A stretch of DNA of 64,000 nt from Acanthococcus lagerstroemiae (Eukaryota > Arthropoda > Insecta > Hemiptera > Eriococcidae): positions 24,051,626 to 24,115,625 of the forward strand of contig CM063110.1 of the NCBI GenBank assembly GCA_031841125.1, read 5' to 3'. Position numbers and translations under genes: made by a program. Positions 1 to 8,306 of the stretch are shown in pieces. Numbering within the stretch: position 1 is the first letter of the stretch; each line of letters begins with the position of its first letter. The notes under the pieces were generated by a model. It saw only the letters and a list, made by a program, of their open reading frames with translations, searched no databases and was not told where the DNA came from.

Positions 1-188
1 GGATTTCAATAAACTGATTTCTGACAGTGCAGCGTTGCCGTATAGTACAACGGTGCAGAAACGGAAGGCGATATTGATAGGGAATTCCCTTTTTTTCTCT
101 CTTTTTTGGCGGAAGGCGACATGGCTAGAAGGCGGTTTTGCTAAACACCAAAATGAATGGTTAGTTATACTTAGCGAGTTAGTGAACC

Positions 189-215
189 AAATAATAATAA
201 TAATAATAATAATAA
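189..215. repeat. (AAT)n microsatellite
   Basis: A pure run of about nine AAT triplets. It is the only notable feature in the first 250 bases. The reading frames crossing it have no recognisable protein content. Confidence 0.95.
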
Positions 216-996
216 GCCTGGAAGAGAATTCGGTGAATAAAATGTAAGAAATTTTTTTTTTTTTCAAATGAGAAACTTCGAATTTATTCAATCTTTGTTC
301 GGAACCATCGTTATCTACTTAAAATGTTCTCCCACGCAGGGGGTTCCGAAAGGGGTAGTAGGGGGATCTACCCCCTCCCCAAATGTTTTTGGCAGTCGGT
401 AAATTTACCCAAAAATACGTTAAAGTCGGCTAAATCGGTAATCGTGAGTATAAAAATTCAGTCAGCACTTTCAAAATGAGTTCTATGCTAAATCACCGAC
501 ATTATGACAAAGTCTATGAATTAATGACTAAGCTTTAAAAATTTACAAGCACCATGAAGGATTATATCCAGCCTTGCACTGATAAATCGAATAGACTTTC
601 ACGGGTATCGACTGCATAGCACGTCGACAACCCCTCCCCCCTGTTCAGTTGACAGATGATGATTCATGCAGTCCCGTGGCCGATTCAGAATCTAAAAATG
701 GGTGCGCCCTGCCGGGGTTATCTCATGCACCCTGGGACAGCTCCAAAGTTGAAAAACCATTCATCAAAAATATCATTTTATGATTCTCTATTATATTCTT
801 AAAGGAACCACGCCATGACACACTCGTGACGGCGCATAGTATTGACGAAAGGTCAAAAACCGAAGATTCTGGTTTGATGGATTCCAATTACTATTCCATG
901 AAACTAAATCAGCGTTTTCAGTTTTTCATGAGCTATATGCACGATATAATGCACGTCTGCGATATATCATAATTGATGAAAGTTCATTTTCTGTGT
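216..996. other. Intergenic, no feature recognised
   Basis: Unique-looking AT-rich sequence with a short GC-richer patch around 600-740. I found no coding segment, inverted repeat or tRNA-like sequence. The G/C-run area near 340-380 (ends in CCCCCTCCCC) resembles worn DNA-transposon ends but has no partner. Confidence 0.5.
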
Positions 997-1162
997 TCGA
1001 GATACAACACCGAACCTTGGAACAAGAAAGTTAGTCAAAATGCATTTCTGGCCTTTGTATTCGAGTTACAGAATGCAAAATTGTATGAATGGTGTCCCGA
1101 GGTACAACATCGAACCTTGGGACAAAAAAGGTAGTCAATTCAAAATGCATTCCTGGACTTTG
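997..1162 (+). repeat. Two-unit direct repeat of about 65 bp
   Basis: Unit 1 (997-1057) and unit 2 (1096-1162) share, in order, a GAGATACAACACCGAACCTT-type block, a GTTAGTCAAAATGCATT-type block and a TGG(C/A)CTTTG block. They are separated by about 40 bp. Scattered substitutions mark an old local duplication. No coding content. Confidence 0.75.
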
Positions 1163-1440
1163 CATTTCTGACTAGTTGCGACTTAGACTATAGCTATGTA
1201 CCCGCAGCGTTTCGACTGAACGACTCCTAACTTCGTTTGAAAATTCAATTTCAATAGAATGTGTCTCGCGGTGCAACACTTTTCCCTGCACAAATGCTGT
1301 TACTACCGAATGTATATGTTCAGCAATTTAATCGTCTTAATAGCGACTGGAAATGATGCTGATTTGCTATTTTCCAAGAAATCCGCGTCAGTATTCATCA
1401 CGTTATATCCGGTCTGGAGGACTAATCTTTCTCGTTCCTA

Positions 1441-1634
1441 CGGCTGCTGAAAGTAACAGGTGACCCTCGCAGGACACGCGCACTGGAAGCGGAACGACCA
1501 AACGGGGGCTCGGGCTGGCCTCAACGCGTCCCTCCGGCCACTGATGCCATACTCGAAAGGGTAGTTTCCGGGGCCGGGGGTGCGGTGTCTCAGGGGCCAC
1601 CTTGGTATGTGTGTATGGCCATACATCCCACCAC
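1441..1634 (+). repeat. 3' tail of R1-like LINE, copy 1 (truncated)
   Basis: GC-rich block with close matches at 21526-21815 and 30607-30870. Shared landmarks are GGGGCTCGGGCTGGCCTCAA, a cassette containing GGGGCCGGGGGTGCGGTG, and a terminal CATAC(G/A)TCCCACCA. The 21.5-kb copy directly follows R1-like coding sequence, so I read this as the 3' untranslated tail of that LINE family. The block ends exactly where the RTE remnant begins (about 1635). The minus-strand open frames across it follow from its GC content and are not genes. Confidence 0.7.
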
Positions 1635-2510
1635 ACCGTGTACTCAGACTTGAAAGCTAGAATCGTAACGGACACAAAAGGATCGTATTTCCCCGTGGAA
1701 AGAGGCGTCAGACAGGGTAATCCCCTAAACATTAACGGAGAATACCTGAATAACCTAAGGTTCGCGGACGACCTCATCCTAATTGAAAAAGGAAAGGAAG
1801 CAGGATTAATCGTCAATACGGATAAGATGGTAATGCTCTCAAACGTCGCCGGGACGCCGCGATTAAGAATAGGATAACATAGTGTAGAAAAAACGGAGGG
1901 CACGTTATATCTAGGGTAGCTAATAAGTTTTGGAAACAAGACAGAAAAAAAAATTAATAGACGTATCAGTCTAACCTGGACAAAATACTGGAGTCTGAAG
2001 CATATTCTAAAAGGCAGCTTTAGTAATAGACTGAAAAGTTTAATCTTCAAATCCTGTGTTATATCAACCTTGGCATACGGAGCACAAACATGGTCCCCAA
2101 CACTCGCCCAAGAGAACAAAATTATAACGACCCAAAACGAAATGGAAAGATCGATGCTTCATTTACGATTAATAGAAAAGGTGTCAATCAACAACATCAA
2201 ATCAAAAATGAGGTGGAACCTAAATGCGCTACACGTCATTCGAAGACATAAATGGGAGTGGGCAGGTCACGTCGGAAGGATGAGCGACGACAGATGGACG
2301 TGCAAAATAAGTTTTTGGCAGCCGTTCAGGAAAAGAAAAAGAGATCGACAGAGACTCACCTCTGGTGCGATAATCTAAACAGGTTCTTAAGGAGCGGAAA
2401 CCGCTTCCATTGGATAGCCTGGGACAGATTGGAGTGGAACAGAACAGACTGAGGGAGGCCTTCGCCAAAAAACAAGCCTAGCAAGGTAGAGCAGCTTTGG
2501 TGTCCTGTAT
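1635..2510 (+). pseudogene. RTE-like non-LTR retrotransposon remnant (RT palm to 3' end)
   Basis: A 5'-truncated, internally deleted reverse transcriptase fragment. Visible in order: the RT box ERGVRQGNPL (about 1700-1730), then a deletion straight into the strand before the catalytic box, NNLRFADDLILI (FADD at 1761-1772). After a shift come WTKYWSLKHILKGSF (about 1975), LAYGAQTWSPT (about 2070), ERSML, then KWEWAGHVGRM and DDRW (about 2250-2300). A final WDRLEWNR segment (about 2430) precedes the REAF-like terminus. This is the usual order of RTE-clade C-termini. The RT palm lacks about 50 residues between GNPL and INGEYL, and at least two frameshifts are present, so it is inactive. Closest relative in the window: the minus-strand copy at 26.7-29.1 kb, which shares WSLKHI and the terminal segment. 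Confidence 0.88.
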
Positions 2511-3195
2511 GGTAGAGGCCCATTTTCCCGACAGGACATTTTCTCGACAAGTAATTTTCCATAAATTTATTTTCCCGAATCCTTTTTCCTAACACCTTTA
2601 ATCCCGACAGTTCAAATCCCGACACTTTTTTTTAAAATCATTTATCATAAAATACTCATCGAAATGCAGTATACAGTAGAACTAAATATTACAAAATGTA
2701 ACTAAATTGTTTTCTCTCTTTACTCACACTCAAGATAACACACTGGTGTCTGCCAGTAAACGTAGATAGTCCAATTCGGTAGAGTCGGCGACATGGTCAT
2801 CAAAATCCAACACTACGGTGTAAATACGATCTTGCAGATTAAGCCACTTTTTTCCTGATGAATTCTTAACCCGCCTCTCAAGACTTAATTCGGCGAGACA
2901 GGTCTCAGTGTTACCCTGTTCTTTTTTAAGCTCAGCGAGGGCGGAGTACAAATCAGGGTAATGTTTCCCTATCATCACCCTGAACCGGTTATGCTAACCC
3001 TCACTCACGTTATTCGTTTTGTGAGAGTTGACTGACACATATGTGACTTGTTGAGAAAAAATTAGTCGGGAAAACGGTGTCGGGATAACAGGTGACGGGA
3101 AAAAGGATTCGGGAAAAAGGATGTCGGGGCAATTTCTTGTCGGGAAAATGTGCTGTCAGGAAGACGGATTTGGGAAAATGTAACTGAACCATCAT
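2511..3195. mobile_element. Mutator-like non-autonomous element with motif-built inverted ends
   Basis: The left end (2515-2640) is a string of short cattttcccga / tcgacaag words. The right end (3062-3195) reads as the reverse complement of the same words (tcgggaaaa, attcgggaaaaagg). Between them lies a minus-strand fragment resembling the C-terminus of MULE/FLYWCH-type transposon proteins. Long inverted ends made of short degenerate words suit a Mutator-like element. The outer limits are approximate. No intact transposase core is present. Confidence 0.62.
2730..2978 (-). pseudogene. MULE/FLYWCH-transposon C-terminal fragment
   Basis: A 82-codon open stretch whose pattern I recognise from insect MULE-type transposon proteins. 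It has GKHYPDLYSAL followed by ELKKEQ, a spacer, an ELSLERRVK segment, KKWLNLQDRI, a VVLDFDDH strand and a closing LDYLRLLAD. In that family this region follows the transposase core and looks helical. An in-frame TAG lies just upstream of the first Met, so the fragment is cut off from any catalytic domain. Family assignment rests on motif memory, not on a search. Confidence 0.62.
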
Positions 3196-3430
3196 GGGTA
3201 GAGGCCCATTTTCCCGAATCCGTTTTCCCGACAGGACATTTTCTCGACAAGTATCTCCCCGAATCCTTTTTCCTGACACCTTTAATCCTGACAGTTCAAA
3301 TCCCGACACTTTTTTTTTAAAAATTATTTATCATAAAATACTCATCGAAATGCAGTTACAGTAGAACTAAATATTACAAAATGCAACTAAATTGTTTTCT
3401 CTCTTTACTCACACTCAAGATAACACACTA
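3196..3430 (+). repeat. Second copy of the 235-bp MULE-element left end
   Basis: Repeats 2511-2745 nearly base for base: GTAGAGGCCCATTTTCCCGA start, the poly-T run, ATCATAAAATACTCATCGAA, and the end at CAAGATAACACACT. The first copy runs on into the MULE fragment and this one into unrelated sequence. It is either a nested, truncated second insertion or a solo end. It also forms an inverted pair with 3062-3195. Confidence 0.85.
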
Positions 3431-3469
3431 TGTATACCTCTTAACATAAGGCTTAAATAAAACGAAAAA

Positions 3470-4095
3470 TAGTATATTACACACCAAGAGTCAAAAGTGA
3501 GTCATGTAAACTCACTTTTGGCTCTTGTTGTGAAAGATATTTTTTATACTACTTGATCAAAAGCGGCAATGTTTTTCGCTGACATGGTCTGTTTTTTTAT
3601 TTTTTTATTTATTTAAATTATAGACAGGTGATTTTTGTGCGCGTAATTAATTAAAAAATTTAATTTACTCAGTTAATTACTACAAAGTACAGTATCACAG
3701 CTTGTCTTCAGTTTGTTCACGTGCACAAACAGCATACACAGGCAGTGGCCAGCAAAAACATAACGACCGTTAACAACAAACGGTAACAGCTGTACTATGT
3801 CGTGAATATTTAAATGTGTCCTTAAGTCGCTATGTTGTAATTCGCTCGGTGGGCGAGTGGTTAGAGACGATCGCTATATTTCAGTCAAATGTTTCAATGG
3901 ACGCGAGTTCGATTCCCCGATACAAAATTACTGGCCAGAAAATTTTTTCATGTAAAAATGCTTTACATTGAGGGACGTTTACTTTACATGCAGGTTTCGT
4001 TAGCACTCGATACATATGAATGATAGGTGCTTCTTGTCGACTATAATATACCAACGTAAACATGGCCTTTCTGATCAAGTAATATAAAAGATAAA
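3470..4095 (+). mobile_element. Hairpin-ended inverted-repeat element with tRNA-like core, copy 1
   Basis: Terminal hairpin at 3482-3527 (arms CCAAGAGTCAAAAGTGAG / CTCACTTTTGGCTCTTG). A roughly 26-bp inverted repeat follows: TTTTTATACTACTTGATC at 3541 and its partner CTGATCAAGTAATATAAAA at about 4070-4089. The core holds a tRNA-like segment (3850-3918). The same arrangement recurs inverted at 13333-13950, and without the tRNA-like core at 29615-30145. No transposase is encoded, so it is non-autonomous. The superfamily is not clear to me. Confidence 0.75.
3850..3918 (+). promoter_or_regulatory. tRNA-like module (A/B-box-like) inside the hairpin element
   Basis: GGGCGAGTGGTTAGAG matches an RNA polymerase III A box, and GAGTTCGATTCC about 50 bp later matches a B box. 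Spacing and order are those of a tRNA gene, but stems are poor and no CCA-ready acceptor is seen, so I do not call a tRNA. The copy at 13488-13556 keeps better boxes (TGGCCGAGTGG, GGGTTCGATTCC). Whether either is transcribed cannot be seen. Confidence 0.6.
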
Positions 4096-4219
4096 TTTCA
4101 AGCCTTTCTGAGGAAGACAGGGAAGTAGCCAAGAGTACCGTGGGTCTACTTCAATGAAAGGAGAAAGCAATCCTACGCGAACCATCAAGGCCAACATTTG
4201 GGCGTGTCAAAGTTGGAGG

Positions 4220-4437
4220 TGTGGTTGGCCGAGTGGATAGCGCGCTGGTCTCGGAATCCGGAGGTCACGAGTTCGAGCCCACGTAGCAACTTGCTACATT
4301 TCGCCCTAAGCCGGTTTCTTGGCAAGATGAGAAGAGGGCTATGACAGCCCTAACTGCCTCCCCGACGTCTCTGAGGTAATGCTCGAAAGGGCGGATTCTA
4401 CAGCTCGGGTTGAGAGCAAAATTAGAAAAAGAAGGAG
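4220..4437 (+). repeat. tRNA-derived SINE, copy 1
   Basis: A tRNA-like head (TTGGCCGAGTGGATAGCGCG as A box; GAGTTCGAGCCC as B box at about 4270) is followed by a unique body (CGACGTCTCTGAGGTAATGC; GAAAGGGCGGATTC) and a weak A-rich tail (AAAATTAGAAAAAG). Reverse-complement copy at 59833-60032 has the same head-body order and length. Two dispersed, full-length copies in opposite orientations support a SINE family rather than a local duplication. Confidence 0.9.
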
Positions 4438-4587
4438 TATCTAAGTGGAGTATGCTGTATGAATCTCTACCCTCTCACCCATTCAGGAAGCTCTAAAAAG
4501 TCACCCAATTCCTCTAACTTCTGGGCCAATCTGAGAAACTGAGGGCGTCACTCACGCTTGGAGACTAAAATATGAAACCTTTCAGTA

Positions 4588-4754
4588 AGCGCTAAGAGCC
4601 GGAGTACGCTAAGCCACCATTTTCATATCTTTATTTGCCGTGCAACCTCGATCTTGTTCGCGGGTAGCCTCGATCGTCGCCGGCAACGCGTTCGCTCGTC
4701 GACGGAAAATGTAAGGATAAAATGGCGGCTCGGCATACTCGGGCTTACAGTGCT
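4588..4754. repeat. Short palindromic inverted-repeat element (167 bp)
   Basis: Arms of about 54 bp: 4588-4642 (AGCGCTAAGAGCCGGAGTAC and onward to TTATTTGCCG) pair with 4701-4754 (CGGAAAATGTAAGG to AGTGCT). The spacer of about 58 bp is GC-rich. It resembles a small MITE. No target duplication is evident. Confidence 0.6.
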
Positions 4755-7263
4755 CTAACTTTACTTGACATTTCTACCGTCACTCGCGCTCGTTGTATAC
4801 GCCTTCATGCGAATCACTCTCAGCCGATCCTTTTTGTCGCTATTACTTGAAAATATCACGGCGATGCCTTCAGCTGGAAATCGACTGACTGAAACGAATC
4901 TAGCGCTGGTTGGTAATTAAATTCCGCCTATAGTCGACAACTGTATAGCTCGTTTTACGATTATCTGAGAAATATTCACCGTTTCGCCCGAACACACGCG
5001 TATATACACCGCGATTACAACACCGTGGAGTGAACAGCGTGGCCAAAACACGCGAAACTGTGGGCCACGTTTTACGCTTACGCCGAGCGAATAAAATTTT
5101 ACGATTTAGGAGCGTCCTGGAAAAGGCAACAGAACGCGACGCAATGGTTTCATTAGAGCTTACGACATATTTTGCCAAAACTAAATGCATAATAATTTCA
5201 GTCATGCAGCCCCGCGCTGATAAATAAAAAATACAAACTTTCAGAAGACCGCTTAAGGGAACGAAAATAAAAATAACAAATGCGGCTTCTTTGTAAGTAG
5301 TCTGTGAGAGCTTTAATACGTTTAAATTCATAACGAAACGGAAAACGTCCGTTTTCTGCCACCCTACGAATAAAAATTTTGTGAAAGGCGGTGATGATCG
5401 CGATTGAGAGAATATAGCGTAAGTTTTACGACATGCCTCCCATTTTTTCTTTCTTCTGGGGGTAGGAATAACGAATTTGAGGTCGCGAGTTATCGCCATG
5501 TTCCTCGAGTTGCCCGTTTTTTTTTTTCACATCCAATATTTATTCCTTTTTGGTTTTTTCGCGACGCGAATATTCTACACCGTGGTGAGAATAAAAGGTA
5601 TCATAAGTGAATGAGTTCGATACATCGAACAGACGAAACGCTAATTCGGTTTCCGACCTCGGGTATTGAGTTACTCTTCATTTTGTACAAATACAATGTT
5701 TCTGGTATGGATTACAAAAATAATGTACTGTGAAGTGGAATTCTGAAAGAGAAAAGCATTAGCGCAAATACCGTATCGGTTTCGATATTGTTGAAAGAAC
5801 AGTTGGTGAATGTTTGTATTCGTGTCAGCCACAGGTTAAGACTTGATAAGACTCGTCAGAACTCTGTTTTAAGGCTTCTGAAAACTCTTGAAATTGTGAT
5901 AATTGAAATTCGTTGGAACTTTGTTAAAATGGTTGGCAGAGTCATCGCTGAATTTTTTTTGGGTGGGGGAGGGGTAATTTGTTCAGTAGTGTTGACCTAC
6001 ATTCATCGGCGTTGGTGGATTTTTGGGGGGGAGGGGTGTAGTATGTTGTACCAAAGTGTCTAATAGTCTCTTAAGTCATTTATTTTCAGTCAAGGTCATT
6101 TAAAAATTTAAAAATCAGCAAATTATACCTTGAAAGAGCAAACAAAGAATTTAGAATTGGAGAATTCTATTATAATGACCAGGGCAGCAACTTTTATACG
6201 AATGCATATTTTTATCTATGGCGTATCAGGTATAAGATTCAAAAGATCTTCACTAGTCACAGAATAACTAACTGTCCGCATATGGGCCTCCTGGGCCACT
6301 GCCAATTTAGAGTAACTAGTCAGATTTTTTCCTGAACGGTGTCGGTACTGAAATAAGGGGTCTTTTGGGTCACTGATTTCGATTACATATTCCATTAGAC
6401 TTTGATTCCGAGTGAAATGAGCAGCACTTCATCCTGCATATTTCGCATATTCTGCACCAATTCTGCTTATTTTTCAATTTTTTCCCAAAAAAAGTTATTT
6501 TTTTGGTTCTGAGAATGATGTCCGACTCCAAAAAAAAAAAAAAAAATGGAGAAGACTTAATGGTTAATGAATCAGTAGAAAATCTTTTAGAAAAATATGT
6601 TCTTTTGCACGTGAGATAAAACCTTTCTTTTGCCTGCATCACATTCATCAATCATCAAGAAATGACAGATAGGTGCATTATCTCCTGGGTGCATCTCCAA
6701 TTAAAAGAAGATCGGACTCTTGAGATACTTTGCTGGATCATTTTAAAATACCTATATGATAAAAATTGTCTCGGTGTATCCAACCTAATTTTTCCTTTGA
6801 AATGATAGACTCATACTGTATTTGCATATTTATGCATATTTTACCGTTTTGGCGCATATTTTCGATACATTATTTAGACTGAATTCAGTGCATAAAATAT
6901 TCGCATATTTCGCTATTTTTTATGCATAAACATTGTAACCCTGATAGTAACGATAAATCGAAATATCAGCTTACAAGAGTCTCCGCATGTATGACATGCT
7001 CATGTGAGTCGTGTGTGACGTGATCACCATGCAGCGCGTATTAAGGTAGGTGAGCTCAATAAAGCCCTAATTTAAGGTATTAGCTCTCCAGACTTTCATG
7101 TAAGTGATTTCAGGTTTTTCTGTTTTTGTGTTACAGTCGTCGACTGAAATATTTAAAAATTGGCTAGCTTGAAATTTTTGTATACTGCTCCACGTTCCTC
7201 AGATCTTCTAATAAAAATACCCCTTTTTCAAAACTTGATAAGGCCAGCGCACCAAAGAAGGCT
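4755..7263. other. Intergenic, no gene recognised
   Basis: 4.8-5.65 kb is CpG-richer and more unique-looking than its surroundings. It contains the longest open frame here (199 codons, minus, 4900-5499), which has no recognisable motif, basic low-complexity composition and no codon signature. 5940-6040 has G runs. 6420-6930 is enriched in GCATATTT words, seen in some insect DNA transposons, but I could not find paired ends. Confidence 0.5.
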
Positions 7264-8160
7264 GGGCCTATAACATTTTTTTTTTTTTTTTGGAGCGGGG
7301 CTCTGATGAGGGGCATGCATATTTTAATGATACCTCATGTCACCTTATTAACCACAGAAATAGTTTTCCTGGGTAATGTGGTGATATGTCTGTCTTACCT
7401 CTACCTATCTCTATATGTAGCCTAGTATATTCTATTTATATCTTATATGTCTAATCCGATGTATTCTTTTCAGCAGGGACCAGCCCCGGAAGGAACAGCC
7501 GCAGTGCGGACAACAAGTTGTCCACCACAACAGTCCCACCAAGGCCCCGGCACCCACTCTTATACTCACTGATAGGGTACATTATTTTGTTATCCATGGC
7601 TAGTATTGGCCCACCCTCAGCTGTTGGTCTTCAACGCAACATTATCAGAGGGGTGGACTCCCCCGAGCTCCACACCACGACATATGGTGTTTTCTTGTCT
7701 CGTTTCATTGGTGTCCTTTAAGAGTTCCCATAAGATATGGGTCGTGAGTTATTTTTATTATTATTATTATTATTTTCTTTCCATCAATGTAGACTACTGA
7801 GTCCCAGCACTTGTTTCAGTGGCCTCATCTGCCCACAGCCGTTTCACACAGTCACGGATGTAAGCCCTGCAACTAGGCCTCAAGAGGTCCAGCTGCGCAG
7901 GTCGACCATCGGCAAACAGTGGACACTCCGTGAAGATATGTTCCGCAGTCTGCAGACCGCCACATCCGCATCTGTCAGACACACGTCTCTTCATTCTGAA
8001 GAGGTATGCCTTGAAGCAGCCATGACCAGTCAGTCCCTGAGCTAGGTAAAAGTCCACCCCATTGACTCCCTTCGTACTTACTGTGGGAAGTAGTTTTTTG
8101 GTCCACTGGCCAGTGGGTGTATTATCATACCATGTTTGCCAGATTTTGAGGGCCTATAAC
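7264..8160 (-). mobile_element. 5'-truncated R1-type LINE insertion with target duplication
   Basis: The identical 11-mer GGGCCTATAAC stands at 7264-7274 and 8150-8160. Inside, next to the left copy, is a run of 16 T (7276-7291), which is the poly-A tail of a minus-strand insertion. The insert (7275-8149) carries LINE coding sequence from its 5' edge to a stop at 7794-7796, then about 500 bp of 3' untranslated sequence with an (ATT)n run at 7755-7774. Target duplication, poly-A and 5' truncation are the marks of target-primed reverse transcription. Confidence 0.9.
7794..8149 (-). pseudogene. LINE ORF2 C-terminus with Cys/His zinc knuckle
   Basis: Uninterrupted for about 117 codons to a TAG at 7794-7796. 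It opens directly at the insertion edge with no start codon. It reads GQWTKKLLP, then LTGHGCFKAYLFRM, then a C-x-C...H-x4-C knuckle (RCGCGG, TAEHIFTEC). In R1-clade LINEs the GHGCF-YL-R segment and this knuckle follow the reverse transcriptase and are thought to bind nucleic acid. The RT is absent because of 5' truncation. The lack of internal stops suggests a fairly young insertion. R1 clade is my best guess. Confidence 0.85.
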
Positions 8161-8306
8161 TTAATAAGACCCAACCTGATACCAAATAAGCCTGACCTGA
8201 AATTCGGTAAATGAAAAGTTGAGCATGATTCAAACAGAAATTTATGAGTAAGTTATAACTGAAATGATAATGAATTGATCTTACCAGGTTGGGCCTTATT
8301 AGGTTA
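8157..8306. repeat. Possible 150-bp inverted-repeat element
   Basis: TAACTTAATAAGACCCAACC at 8157 pairs with GGTTGGGCCTTATTAGGTTA at 8287-8306 in inverted orientation. Related words (GGGCCTTAT) recur at about 8650-8690 and 33115. The LINE above inserted at its left edge. Small and degraded; family unknown. Confidence 0.45.

Noticed and set aside
1403..2119. 238-codon minus-strand open frame
   Set aside because: Antisense to the R1-like tail and to the RTE remnant, which explains the sequence on the plus strand.
3850..3918. tRNA gene
   Set aside because: A and B boxes are present but the acceptor stem and a proper anticodon loop are not, and the segment recurs inside a dispersed element.
4220..4295. 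tRNA-Ser/Leu-like gene
   Set aside because: Continuous with a SINE body that recurs at 59.8 kb, so it is a SINE head rather than a tRNA gene.
4900..5499. 199-codon minus-strand open frame
   Set aside because: No recognisable domain, signal peptide or repeat of a known family. Composition follows local base bias, and a chance frame is the simpler reading.
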